A stretch of DNA of 64,000 bases from Candidatus Rokuibacteriota bacterium (GTDB lineage Bacteria; Methylomirabilota; Methylomirabilia; Rokubacteriales; CSP1-6), in NCBI GenBank assembly GCA_003220535.1, contig QHSU01000060.1, positions 62,001-126,000 on the forward strand, read 5' to 3'. Below the pieces are notes generated by a model that was not told where the DNA came from, searched no databases, and worked only from the letters and a program-made list of their open reading frames with translations. Positions 56,380 to 64,000 of the stretch are shown piece after piece. A program made the position numbers and the translations under genes. The stretch's first letter is position 1, and every line of letters begins with the position of its first letter.

Positions 56380-57129
56380 ATGAAGGGTCCACTCGACGGC
56401 AAGGTCGCGATCGTCACCGGCGGCAGCCGCGGCATCGGCGCGGAAGTCGGCGCGCGGCTGGCCGAACACGGCGCGGCCGTGGTAGTCTCGGGGCGCGACG
56501 GCGACCGACTCCAGCGCGCCGTGCAAGACTTGGAAGCCCAAGGCGGAGCGGCGCTCGGTGTCGTCGCCGATGTCGCGAGCCGCGAGGATTGCGATCGGCT
56601 CGTGAACGCGGCGCGACAGCACTTTGGACGCATCGACGTCCTCGTCAACAACGCCGGCGTCACGCACGACGAGTTGCTCGTCCGGATGAAGGACGAGGAC
56701 TGGGATCGCGTGATCGAGGTGAACCTCCGCGGCGCGTTCCTGATGACGCGTGCGGTGAGCAAGACGCTGGTCAGACAGAAGAGCGGCGGGCGCATCATCA
56801 ATATCACGTCGACCGCCGGCGCCATGGGCAACGCCGGGCAGGTGAACTACTCCGCGGCGAAGGCGGGGCTCATCGGGTTCACGAAGGCGGCGGCGCGCGA
56901 GCTGGCGCACTGGTCGATCCTCGTGAACGCGGTGGCCCCAGGATTGATCGAGACGGACATGACCGCGCCGATGCCGGCGGCCGCTCGCGACGCGCTGCTC
57001 GCCCAGGTGCCGCTCAAGCGCATCGGGACTGCCCGCGAAGTAGCCGAGATGGTACGATTTCTCGCCGGAGACGGGGCGACCTATGTGACGGGCCAGGTCT
57101 TCCACGTCAACGGCGGCCTTTACATGTAA
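56380..57129 (+). CDS. fabG: 3-oxoacyl-ACP reductase
   Basis: FabG reduces 3-oxoacyl-ACP with NADPH in fatty-acid elongation. The 249-aa SDR has the cofactor loop [12 protein letters not shown] (13-24), NNAG at 90-93 and the catalytic set S144, Y157, K161 ([11 protein letters not shown]). The C-terminal [15 protein letters not shown] is typical. It lies 30 bp before acpP. Confidence 0.96.
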   Translation: MKGPLDGKVAIVTGGSRGIGAEVGARLAEHGAAVVVSGRDGDRLQRAVQDLEAQGGAALGVVADVASREDCDRLVNAARQHFGRIDVLVNNAGVTHDELLVRMKDEDWDRVIEVNLRGAFLMTRAVSKTLVRQKSGGRIINITSTAGAMGNAGQVNYSAAKAGLIGFTKAAARELAHWSILVNAVAPGLIETDMTAPMPAAARDALLAQVPLKRIGTAREVAEMVRFLAGDGATYVTGQVFHVNGGLYM

Positions 57130-57158
57130 CTCATCCTTTCCGTGGAGGTGGCGGGTTC

Positions 57159-57395
57159 ATGGCGAAGTCAGTGGATGAGAAGGTGAAGGAGATCATCGTG
57201 GAGCAGCTCGGGGTGGAGGAGGACGACGTCACCCCCGCGGCGAAGTTCATCGAGGACCTGGGGGCCGACTCGCTCGATACGGTGGAGCTCGTCATGGCCC
57301 TCGAGGAGCACTTCGACATCCAGATCCCCGACGAGGATGCCGAGAAGATCGTGACCGTCGGCGACGCGATCCAGTACATCAAGGACAACTCGTAG
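57159..57395 (+). CDS. acpP: Acyl carrier protein
   Basis: A 78-aa acidic carrier protein. The 4'-phosphopantetheine site is serine 38 in [23 protein letters not shown] lies 10 bp before the ATG. It sits in the canonical fabG-acpP-fabF order and serves all enzymes of the cluster. Confidence 0.97.
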   Translation: MAKSVDEKVKEIIVEQLGVEEDDVTPAAKFIEDLGADSLDTVELVMALEEHFDIQIPDEDAEKIVTVGDAIQYIKDNS

Positions 57396-57398
57396 GCG

Positions 57399-58643
57399 GT
57401 GGGCACGCAACGGGTCGTCGTGACGGGGCTCGGCGCCCTCACGCCAGTGGGCAACACCGCGGACGAATTCTGGTCCGCGCTGATGCAGGGGCGCTCGGGC
57501 GTGGGCCCGATCACCAAGTTCGACGCCACCGACTATCCGACCCGCATCGCCGGCGAGGTGAGGAACTTCGACCCGCTGGCCTTCGTCGACAAGAAGGAAG
57601 CGCGCCGCCTCGACCCCTATCTCCAGTACGCGGTCGCGAGCGCGGCCCTGGCCGTCCAGGACGCCGCGCTCGACACCGGGAAAATCGACGGCTCGCGGTT
57701 CGGCGTCCTCATCGGCTCGGGGATCGGCGGCATCACGACGCTCCTCGACACGCACCGGACCCTGCTCGAGAAGGGCCCCGATCGGGTCTCGCCCTTCTTC
57801 ATCCCGATGATGATCGTGAACATGGCGTCCGGACTCGTGTCGATGCGCTTCGGCGCCAAAGGGCCCAACTCGTCGGTGGTGACGGCGTGCGCGACCGGGA
57901 ACCACGCCATCGGGGATTCCTTCAAGATCATCCAGCGCGGCGACGCCGACGTGATGATCGCGGGGGGTGCCGAAGCCATCGTCGTCCCGCTGACGATCGC
58001 GGGTTTCTGCTCGATGAAGGCGATGTCCACGCGCAACGACGAGCCGGCGAAGGCCATGCGGCCGTTCGACGCGAACCGTGACGGCTTCGTGTGCGGCGAG
58101 GGCGCCGGCATCGTGGTCCTCGAGTCGCTCGCGTACGCGAGCGCGCGGGACGCCCGCATCTACGCCGAGATCGTGGGCTATGGAATGACGGGCGACGCCC
58201 ACCACATGACGGCGCCCGACCCGGAGGGCGACGGAGCGGCACGGGCGATGGCCGCCGCCCTGCGTGACGCGGAGCTCGACGTCTCCGCCGTCGGGTACAT
58301 CAACGCCCACGGCACGTCGACGCCCTACAACGACAAGTTCGAGACGCTCGCGATCAAGCGGGTCTTCGGCGACCACGCGCGGCGCCTCGCCGTCTCCTCG
58401 ACGAAGTCGATGACGGGCCACATGCTGGGCGCCGCCGGCGGCGTCGAGGCGATCGCGACCGCGCTGGCGCTCCACCACGGCGTGCTGCCCCCGACCATCA
58501 ACTACGAAACGCCCGATCCCGAGTGCGACCTCGACTACGTCCCCAACCAGGCGCGCAAGCAGGACGTCGAGGCGGCGCTCTCGAACGCCTTCGGTTTCGG
58601 CGGCACGAACGCCACGCTGGCTTTCCGCACGTTCCGTCCGTAG
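57399..58643 (+). CDS. fabF: Beta-ketoacyl-ACP synthase II
   Basis: FabF elongates acyl-ACP with malonyl-ACP. The 414-aa protein starts [16 protein letters not shown] on GTG 57399. The Cys-His-His triad is present: cysteine 164 in [13 protein letters not shown], and histidines in [12 protein letters not shown] and [12 protein letters not shown]. It begins 3 bp after acpP and is followed directly by the RNase III-like gene. Confidence 0.96.
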   Translation: MGTQRVVVTGLGALTPVGNTADEFWSALMQGRSGVGPITKFDATDYPTRIAGEVRNFDPLAFVDKKEARRLDPYLQYAVASAALAVQDAALDTGKIDGSRFGVLIGSGIGGITTLLDTHRTLLEKGPDRVSPFFIPMMIVNMASGLVSMRFGAKGPNSSVVTACATGNHAIGDSFKIIQRGDADVMIAGGAEAIVVPLTIAGFCSMKAMSTRNDEPAKAMRPFDANRDGFVCGEGAGIVVLESLAYASARDARIYAEIVGYGMTGDAHHMTAPDPEGDGAARAMAAALRDAELDVSAVGYINAHGTSTPYNDKFETLAIKRVFGDHARRLAVSSTKSMTGHMLGAAGGVEAIATALALHHGVLPPTINYETPDPECDLDYVPNQARKQDVEAALSNAFGFGGTNATLAFRTFRP

Positions 58644-59087
58644 GTGGACGCCCTCCGCGTCGCCGAGCTCGAACGGCGGCTCGGCTATCGCTTCCGCGAT
58701 CCGCTCCTCCTCGAGCAGGCGCTCACCCACGCCTCGTACGCCAACGAGCACCCTCCGGCCTCGGATCACGAGCCGCTCGCGTTCCTGGGCGACGCGGCGC
58801 TCGCCCTCGTCGTCACCGAGCACGTCACGGCGGCCGACCCGGCGGCGGTGGTCGGCGTCCTGACGCCGCGGCGTGCCGAGCTGGTCGCGGGCACCCGGCT
58901 CGCCCGCTGGGCCATCGAACTCGAGCTAGGTCCTCTCTTGCGCCTGGGCCGCGGCGAGGACCAGTCGGGGGGCCGCACGCGCGAATCGATCCTGGCCACC
59001 GCCCTCGAGGCCGTGCTCGGAGCGATCTACCGCGAGGCCGGCATCGATGCGGTGCGCGCTGCGATCGCCCGTTTGGCCGCGTGGTAG
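58644..59087 (+). CDS. RNase III-domain protein, degenerate active site and no dsRBD
   Basis: A 147-aa protein at the usual place of rnc (directly after fabF), with GTG start and no gap. The RNase III fold is clear: ELERRLGYRFRDPLLLEQAL, THASYANEH, SGGRTRESILATALEAVLGA. The signature that should read ERLEFLGD reads EPLAFLGD, so the E41 position (E. coli numbering) is alanine 46; D45 is kept as D50. The D114 position is threonine 119, while E117 is kept as E122. The C-terminal dsRNA-binding domain is missing altogether. It may be a Mini-III-like or non-catalytic protein. Confidence 0.85.
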   Translation: MDALRVAELERRLGYRFRDPLLLEQALTHASYANEHPPASDHEPLAFLGDAALALVVTEHVTAADPAAVVGVLTPRRAELVAGTRLARWAIELELGPLLRLGRGEDQSGGRTRESILATALEAVLGAIYREAGIDAVRAAIARLAAW

Positions 59088-59096
59088 CCTGAAGCC

Positions 59097-60281
59097 ATGC
59101 GCTGGTGGCCCGTTCGCACGCGCCGTCTCCCGCCGCCGCTCCCGCCGGAGGACCTGCTCGCCGCCGAAGACCGATTGCGCCGGAACGTCGAAGACGTGCT
59201 GGTCGTCCGCGACCGGCAGATCCGCGGTGGCGTCATCGTGTTCCGCGGCGTGCTGACCACCACGCCCGGCCGTGCGCTCGACATCCTGGTCGAGCGCTTC
59301 CGACCGTTCGGCTACACGCCGTTCTTGCGCGAAGAGGCGGACGCGGTCGCCGTCCAGGCGTGGCCGCTCGCCGAGACGACGGTGCCCTCGCGGCCTGCTG
59401 TGAACGTGTTGCTCTTCGTGCTGACGTGCCTGTCGACGCTCATCGCCGGGCTCGCGTTCGCAGGGTCCCCGACGTTCGACGCCTTGCGCTCGTCTCCGTC
59501 GGCGGCCCGCTTCCTGGCCGGGGCGCCGTTCGCGTTCACGCTGATGGCGATTCTCGGGGTGCACGAGTTTGGCCACTACTTCACGGCCCGCCACTACCGC
59601 GCGGCCGTCAGCCTGCCGTACTTCATTCCCGCGCCCTTCCTGTTCGGGACGCTCGGGGCGATCATCCTGATGCGTTCGCCCGCCCGCAATCGAAACGCGC
59701 TGTTCGACATCGCGGCGGCGGGCCCGCTGGCGGGCCTGGCCGTCGCATTCCCGGCGAGCCTGCTGGGTTTTGCGTGGTCCACCGTCGTGCCGGCGCCGCC
59801 CGACGGATACATGGCGTTCGGCCATTCGCTGCTCACGTATGGGCTCTCGTACCTGCGCTTCGGCTCGATCCCGCCCGGGTACATGCTCTTCACGCACCCG
59901 ATAGCCGACGCGGCGTGGGCCGGGTTTCTCGTCACCGCGTTGAACCTCTTTCCGGTAGGACAGCTCGACGGCGGGCGGATCGCCTACGCACTCTTCGGCC
60001 GGCACCATCGCCGCATCGGCAAGGCGACCGTCACGGGCCTGCTCGTTCTCGGACTCGGTTCATTTCTCTGGAGCTTCCGAGCCTCGGGCGGCGACGTCGC
60101 GGTCGCCGTGGCGTCGTCGCTGAACTGGTTCGTGTGGGCGGGTCTGATCTCGTTCCTCGTCGGCTTTCATCACAGCCCACCGCTGGACGACCTCTCGCCG
60201 ATCTCGCCGGGCCGCCGCGCCGTCGGGATTGCGTGCCTCATCTTGATGGTGCTCATGATCCCGCTGGTCGTGATTCACTAG
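59097..60281 (+). CDS. M50-family (site-2 protease type) membrane metalloprotease
   Basis: A 394-aa polytopic protein. A cytosolic N-terminal domain (1-100) precedes the membrane part. The zinc site is HEFGH (156-160, catalytic E157) and the third ligand is in NLFPVGQLDGGRIAYALFG. About seven helices are visible. This architecture matches the EGY1/S2P-like group of bacterial M50 proteases. It begins 9 bp after the RNase III-like gene. The substrate is unknown. Confidence 0.87.
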   Translation: MRWWPVRTRRLPPPLPPEDLLAAEDRLRRNVEDVLVVRDRQIRGGVIVFRGVLTTTPGRALDILVERFRPFGYTPFLREEADAVAVQAWPLAETTVPSRPAVNVLLFVLTCLSTLIAGLAFAGSPTFDALRSSPSAARFLAGAPFAFTLMAILGVHEFGHYFTARHYRAAVSLPYFIPAPFLFGTLGAIILMRSPARNRNALFDIAAAGPLAGLAVAFPASLLGFAWSTVVPAPPDGYMAFGHSLLTYGLSYLRFGSIPPGYMLFTHPIADAAWAGFLVTALNLFPVGQLDGGRIAYALFGRHHRRIGKATVTGLLVLGLGSFLWSFRASGGDVAVAVASSLNWFVWAGLISFLVGFHHSPPLDDLSPISPGRRAVGIACLILMVLMIPLVVIH

Positions 60282-60743
60282 TTGAAGATCGGCGGGAACG
60301 AGCGCCGCTCCCCACGTAACCGTCTCTGCTGAGTCTCCCTTGACGGTCCCGTTCGCCGCTCACGTCGAGCGGACCGAGGGGCGGTCGTGATCATCGAACT
60401 GGACCCCGAAGGGACGCCGCACTGGCTTCTCTATTGGCGAAGGATCAGGAGGCGCTACGACTGGCGCCTGCTCGTCGTCGGGCGGCTGCTGTCCGTGCTC
60501 GCCCTGCCAAGCCCGCCAATCCGGGCTCGCCGCAGTGGGGGCAGGGCTCCATGATGCTAGCACGCCCCGGTGCCCTCGGCCGGGGCACTGGTGCGCTTGG
60601 TGGCGTTCGGCCTCAGACTTCTGTTGACAACCTATAGGAGTAAGCACAGAGTCTCGCCACCGTCCTGACCGGAGAAACGGGGGTGTGGGTCGGAACCACT
60701 GACCCAAATGAGGTTCACGCGACTGAGAGAGGGGGAGGACATC
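60282..60743. other. Sparse intergenic region
   Basis: No confident gene is seen. A 55-codon plus-strand frame starts at GTG 60387 (IIELDPEGTPHWLLYWRRIR) and ends at 60554, with GAGGGG before it. On the minus strand a short frame starting near 60553 reads MEPCPHCGEPG, like the start of a zinc ribbon, and stops after 35 codons; it may be a decayed gene. TTGACA at 60624-60629 could be a -35 for the next gene, but no good -10 follows. Confidence 0.4.
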
Positions 60744-61220
60744 ATGAGACTGCTGAGCGGTTTTCTCGCCCTGGTCTTGCTGTTGGGAACCGAGCCTGTG
60801 GTATGGGCTCAGGCTGATCCTGCCAAGGAGGTCGCGGATATCACGCGGAAGCGAGCGGAGGCGGCCGCCCGGGGCGATGTCAATGCATGGCTGGCAGACC
60901 TTGCCGACAACGTGGTATTCACCGTAGCCCGTGCGGGATTCAGGATCGAGGGGAAGGAGGCGGTGCGCGCGTTCATTACCAATCTGTGGCAGAACTATCC
61001 GACGCGCCAGGAACTGACCCAACAGGTCACCCGCCGCGTCTTTCAGGACGGCAACGTCTTCGTGGTCAACAGTTATACCGACCAGATATTCATCGACAAG
61101 AACGGAAGGATGAGCACGTTGATGCAGCGGAACAGCCAGACGTGGGTCAAGACCGGCGGCCGCTGGCTGCTCGTCGATTTGCACAACTCGGGTATGCCGG
61201 GCACCCCGTACACCCCGTAG
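60744..61220 (+). CDS. Secreted NTF2/SnoaL-like protein
   Basis: A 158-aa protein with a clear signal peptide (MRLLSGFLALVLLLGTEPVV, cleavage near AQA). The mature part follows the NTF2-like cone fold: ITRKRAEAAARGDVNAWLADLADNV, EGKEAVRAFITNLWQNYP and QTWVKTGGRWLLVDLHNS. GGAGGAC precedes the ATG at 60744; an earlier ATG at 60708 is less likely. Such proteins range from ketosteroid isomerases to non-catalytic binders. The function is unknown. Confidence 0.8.
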   Translation: MRLLSGFLALVLLLGTEPVVWAQADPAKEVADITRKRAEAAARGDVNAWLADLADNVVFTVARAGFRIEGKEAVRAFITNLWQNYPTRQELTQQVTRRVFQDGNVFVVNSYTDQIFIDKNGRMSTLMQRNSQTWVKTGGRWLLVDLHNSGMPGTPYTP

Positions 61221-61525
61221 CCGGGAACTCGGCCTTATGCCCGACTTCCACGGTTTGGTAGCGGCGGCGGCCTCGCGGTCGCGCGTCGTTTTTTGATACC
61301 CCGGACGACGCCGGTGACGATCCCGTAGCACTCGTGCTCGCGCAGCACCGACCCCGGTGCTCGTCCAAGCCGGGGCTGGCGCTCGAACAGGTGGAGCGGC
61401 GGCACCACAGGTCTCCCGCTGCGAGTGCGTCTCGAGTCGGCTATGCGGCGAACCCGGTGGTCGATCAACCTGAGAATCGTCGTCGCTGGTCGAGCGCCGG
61501 CTTTGCCGGCGCGACGATCGACGAG
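61221..61525. other. Intergenic region with no clear gene
   Basis: Short frames exist on both strands (for example the minus frame 61468-61235, rich in arginine), but none has an SD, a recognisable domain or normal codon pattern. The region holds the hairpin at 61494-61512 and nothing else I can support. Confidence 0.5.
61494..61512 (-). terminator. Hairpin downstream of the MFS transporter gene
   Basis: GCGCCGGC (61494-61501) and GCCGGCGC (61505-61512) form a perfect 8-bp stem with a TTT loop, 13 bp past the MFS stop on the minus strand. There is no T-tract, but the stem is very stable. Confidence 0.55.
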
Positions 61526-62821
61526 CTAGACCACGAGGGAAGTCGGTGGGGGGCATCGGGGGGAACGGCGGCGCTCCCCCCGATCTTCAACAGTCGGGCC
61601 GCCGGCGCTGACGCGACCGAGCAGCAGGAAGCCAACGACGAAGAAGAGCCCGACCGCGATGATCGCCGCGCGTTGATTGCCGGAGAGAAGCCACGACACG
61701 GCGCCGAAGACCACCGGACCGAGCACCGCTCCCGTCTTGCCGACCAGGGAATAGAACCCGAAGAACTCGGCTTCGCGCTCGCGCGGCACGAGGGTCGCCA
61801 TGAAGGTGCGGCTCGCCGCCTGGACGGCGCCGAGCCCGGTCCCGGCGAGGATGGCGACGACCCAGAAGTGCCATTTGGCCTGGACGAAGAAGGCGAGCAC
61901 GGTGACGGCGGCCCATTGCACGAGCGTCAGCCTCACGACGAACTTCGGGCCACGCACGTCCGTCGGCCGCGCCCACGCCGCCGATCCCACGAGGGCGGAG
62001 ACCTGAACCAGCATGAACAGGATGATGATCTCTTTGAACGAGAAGCCGAGCGTCTTGGCCGCGAAGACGCCGGCGAAGGTCACGACCGTGTTCACGCCGT
62101 CCTCGTAGATCAGGTACGACATCAGAAAGCGGCGCATCTGGACCCGCTCACCGGCGGTCAAGATCTCGCGGAGCGTGGCGAGGGTGAGACGGGCTCCGCG
62201 CGCGGCCGCGACGGCGATCGGCATCGGGTGGCGCGCGTCGCCAGGCAGGATGAAGAACGAGGGCAGCGAGGTCACCGCGAAGAGGACGGCGGCAGAGAGG
62301 AAGCAACCCCAGAACGCGTCGACCGCCGCGAACGGATAGGCGGCCAGGAACGCGACGAGGGATCCGGCGTAGCCGACGGCGAAGCCCGCCGCCGACACCC
62401 GGCCGAGCTGCTCGGGCCGGGCGATGCGCGGCAGATACGAGTTGTAGTAGATGATCGCCGCTTCGTAGGTGACGACGCCGACGACGGCGAGCACCCACCC
62501 CCAGAGGACCAGGCCCGGACGCACCGTCGCCATGAGCGCGGTCGCGGCGATGCACACCACCGTGAAGCCGATGAAGAACTGCTTGCGGGCGCCGGCGTGG
62601 TCGGCGATGCCGCCGAGCAAGGGCGACGTCAGCGCGCCGATGACCATGGCGGTGGAGATCGCCGCGCCCCACAGAAAATCGCCCCGCCCCGTGGCGTTGC
62701 CGACGACGAGATTCGCGTAGTACGCGGGATAGACTGTCGAGAGAATGACCGCCGCGAACGCAGAGTTGGCGAAGTCGTACAGCGTCCACGCGACAATCGT
62801 GCGCTGCGGCGAGGACGGCAC
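61526..62821 (-). CDS. MFS transporter, UMF1 family
   Basis: A 431-aa polytopic membrane protein starting VPSSPQRTIVAWTLYDFANSAFAAVI. The motif WTLYDFANSAF defines the UMF1 (Atg22-like) branch of the major facilitator superfamily, whose bacterial substrates are unknown. Twelve helices fit the sequence. I prefer GTG 62821; an ATG at 62869 would overlap the start of the divergent glutamine-synthetase-family gene. A stable hairpin follows the stop. Confidence 0.87.
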   Translation of the reverse strand: MPSSPQRTIVAWTLYDFANSAFAAVILSTVYPAYYANLVVGNATGRGDFLWGAAISTAMVIGALTSPLLGGIADHAGARKQFFIGFTVVCIAATALMATVRPGLVLWGWVLAVVGVVTYEAAIIYYNSYLPRIARPEQLGRVSAAGFAVGYAGSLVAFLAAYPFAAVDAFWGCFLSAAVLFAVTSLPSFFILPGDARHPMPIAVAAARGARLTLATLREILTAGERVQMRRFLMSYLIYEDGVNTVVTFAGVFAAKTLGFSFKEIIILFMLVQVSALVGSAAWARPTDVRGPKFVVRLTLVQWAAVTVLAFFVQAKWHFWVVAILAGTGLGAVQAASRTFMATLVPREREAEFFGFYSLVGKTGAVLGPVVFGAVSWLLSGNQRAAIIAVGLFFVVGFLLLGRVSAGGPTVEDRGERRRSPRCPPPTSLVV

Positions 62822-62854
62822 GGCGGCAGGATGACACAGGCCCGGCGGGTACGC

Positions 62855-62860
62855 TACTAT
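62855..62860 (+). promoter_or_regulatory. -10 element of the glutamine-synthetase-family gene
   Basis: TACTAT ends 7 bp before ATG 62868, so the mRNA would be leaderless; there is no SD. No strong -35 is visible. Confidence 0.45.
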
Positions 62861-62867
62861 CCGCGTC

Positions 62868-64000
62868 ATGCCGGGCCGACTCGATCGCAAGCAACTCGAG
62901 CAGCTCATCGAGAAGGGCGACGTCGACACCGTCCTGACCGTCTTTCCGGACACCTTCGGCCGGCTCATGGGCAAGCGAGTCGTGGGGAGCTACTTTCTCG
63001 ATCACGTGATGGAGGATGGCGCCCACGCCTGCATCTATCTCTTCACCGTCGACATGGAGATGGAGCCGCTTCCCGGCTTCAAGCTCACCTCGTGGGAGCG
63101 CGGGTACGGGGACATGAAGATGGTCCCGGACCTGGCGACGCTGCGTCTCATCCCGTGGCTGCCGAAGACGGCGCTCGTCTTCTGCGACGTCTACACCGAA
63201 GAGGGCGAGCGGATCGAGGAAGCGCCACGGTGGGTCCTCAAGCGCCAGCTCGAACGCGCGGCATCGCTGGGCTACGTCGTCAAGACCGCAGCCGAGCTCG
63301 AGCTCTATTGCTTCAAGGAGTCGTTCGAGGAGGCGCGCCGCAAGCGCCACCACGATCTGACACCGGTGTCCGGCTATCTCGAGGACTACCACATCCTCCA
63401 GACGACGAAGGAGGAGCCGCTGATCCGCGCGATCCGCAACGGCATGGAGGCCGCGGACGTTCCGGTCGAGACCTCCAAGGGTGAATGGGGGCGCGGCCAG
63501 GAAGAAATCAACCTCCGCTACGCGGAGGCGCTCGAGATGGCCGACCGTACCGCCCTCTACAAGCACGGAGCGAAGGAGATCGCACACCTGCACGGGTCGG
63601 CCGTCACCTTCATGGCCAAGTACGACATGGCCGCGGCCGGCTCGTCGTTCCACCTGCACTCCTCGCTCTGGGACAAGACCGGGCGCAAGGCGCTGTTCGC
63701 GGGCGCGGGACGGGGCGCCCGGACGACGAGCACGCCGCTCTTCGGCCAGTGGCTCGCTGGTCAGATGGCGATGGCGCGCGAGTTCGCCTACTTCTATGCT
63801 CCGAGCGTGAATTCGTACAAGCGCTACCAGGCCGGGTCGTTCGCGCCCACGCGCATCGTCGCCGGATGGGACAACCGCACCTGCGGCTTCCGTCTGTGCG
63901 GCGAGGGCGGCGGGTTTCGCGTCGAGAACCGGATTCCGGGCGCCGATGCCAATCCCTATCTCGCCTTCGCGGCCACGATCGCCGCCGGGCTACACGGCAT
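62868..64000 (+). CDS. Glutamine synthetase family protein (3' end beyond window)
   Basis: At least 377 residues of a glutamine-synthetase-fold ligase; the frame is still open at the right edge. The N-terminal beta-grasp domain starts TVLTVFPDTFGRLMGKRVVG. The catalytic barrel has ETSKGEWGRGQEEINLRYA, KYDMAAAGSSFHLHSSLWD and the ATP/substrate segment NSYKRYQAGSFAPTRIVAGW. The sequence is closer to GlnA-like ligases acting on gamma-glutamyl amines (PuuA/GlnT type) than to the dodecameric housekeeping GlnA; this is a judgement from motifs only. Confidence 0.88.
   Translation, partial: MPGRLDRKQLEQLIEKGDVDTVLTVFPDTFGRLMGKRVVGSYFLDHVMEDGAHACIYLFTVDMEMEPLPGFKLTSWERGYGDMKMVPDLATLRLIPWLPKTALVFCDVYTEEGERIEEAPRWVLKRQLERAASLGYVVKTAAELELYCFKESFEEARRKRHHDLTPVSGYLEDYHILQTTKEEPLIRAIRNGMEAADVPVETSKGEWGRGQEEINLRYAEALEMADRTALYKHGAKEIAHLHGSAVTFMAKYDMAAAGSSFHLHSSLWDKTGRKALFAGAGRGARTTSTPLFGQWLAGQMAMAREFAYFYAPSVNSYKRYQAGSFAPTRIVAGWDNRTCGFRLCGEGGGFRVENRIPGADANPYLAFAATIAAGLHG

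Noticed and set aside
61334..63484. 716-codon plus-strand open frame across the MFS and glutamine-synthetase-family genes
   Set aside because: The MFS and glutamine-synthetase-family genes covering this span have clear family motifs; this frame has none and is charged low-complexity sequence.

Overview
The window is a GC-rich (roughly 70 percent by eye), densely packed bacterial chromosome segment with short operons, many ATGA/GTGA start-stop overlaps and frequent GTG starts. There is no rRNA, tRNA, CRISPR array or prophage in it. The gene content (several amino-acid, peptide and sugar ABC transporters, a CaiB-type CoA transferase, LLM-type oxidoreductase, system I cytochrome c maturation, a classical plsX-fab cluster, a TPP enzyme) suggests a heterotrophic soil or subsurface bacterium of the Rokubacteria/Methylomirabilota type. 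This placement is an inference from gene style, because no phylogenetic marker RNA is present.

Layout. 1-2.5 kb: end of an unknown gene, sucD, ndk and an enoyl-CoA hydratase. 2.5-7.5 kb: biotin carboxylase and biotin carrier genes running by overlap into a polar amino-acid ABC transporter. 7.5-10.8 kb, opposite strand: a sugar-type ABC transporter without its ATPase, separated from the previous operon by a 34-bp perfect inverted repeat. 10.9-12.2 kb, minus strand: a small secreted protein, the severed tail of an acyl-CoA ligase gene and a SUMF1-domain secreted protein. 12.2-16.9 kb: aldolase/dehydrogenase fusion, LLM oxidoreductase, TPP enzyme. 16.9-21.9 kb: glycan-type genes (two GT4 glycosyltransferases, a methyltransferase, FmdB zinc ribbon, CelD-like acyltransferase). 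22-27.7 kb: complete peptide ABC operon dppDFABC. 27.8-33.7 kb: ferredoxin, orphan Fis-like HTH, a thiolase-like/DUF35/CoA-transferase trio, an acetyltransferase and citramalate synthase. 33.9-34.2 kb: an IS21 transposase N-terminal remnant.

34.3-39.1 kb (minus): operon ligA, kelch lipoprotein, HEAT/TPR protein, RraA-like protein, acetyltransferase. 39.1-41.1 kb: a decayed iron-permease gene (fbpB) divergent from a DtxR/MntR-type regulator whose leader carries a likely metal-box operator. 41.2-47.8 kb (minus): complete ccmABCDEFGHI, the c-type cytochrome haem delivery and apocytochrome ligation machinery. 48-51.6 kb: a second peptide transporter (BC plus binding protein, no ATPases). 51.6-52.5 kb: htpX, with a back-to-back promoter region facing yceD-rpmF-plsX-fabH-fabD-fabG-acpP-fabF-rnc-like, the fatty-acid and phospholipid initiation cluster, then an M50 protease. 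60.3-64 kb: sparse region, a secreted NTF2-like protein, an MFS/UMF1 transporter and the start of a glutamine-synthetase-family gene that runs off the end.

I found no clearly new multi-gene system. The best candidates for novelty are a catalytically altered, dsRBD-less RNase III at the canonical rnc locus, a thiolase-like protein lacking its cysteine nucleophile paired with a DUF35 protein, a DtxR-family regulator with an unusual histidine in its metal site sitting on the ruins of an iron-permease gene, and a CXXXC CcmG. Smaller points are two CTG starts and long inverted repeats of unknown role.
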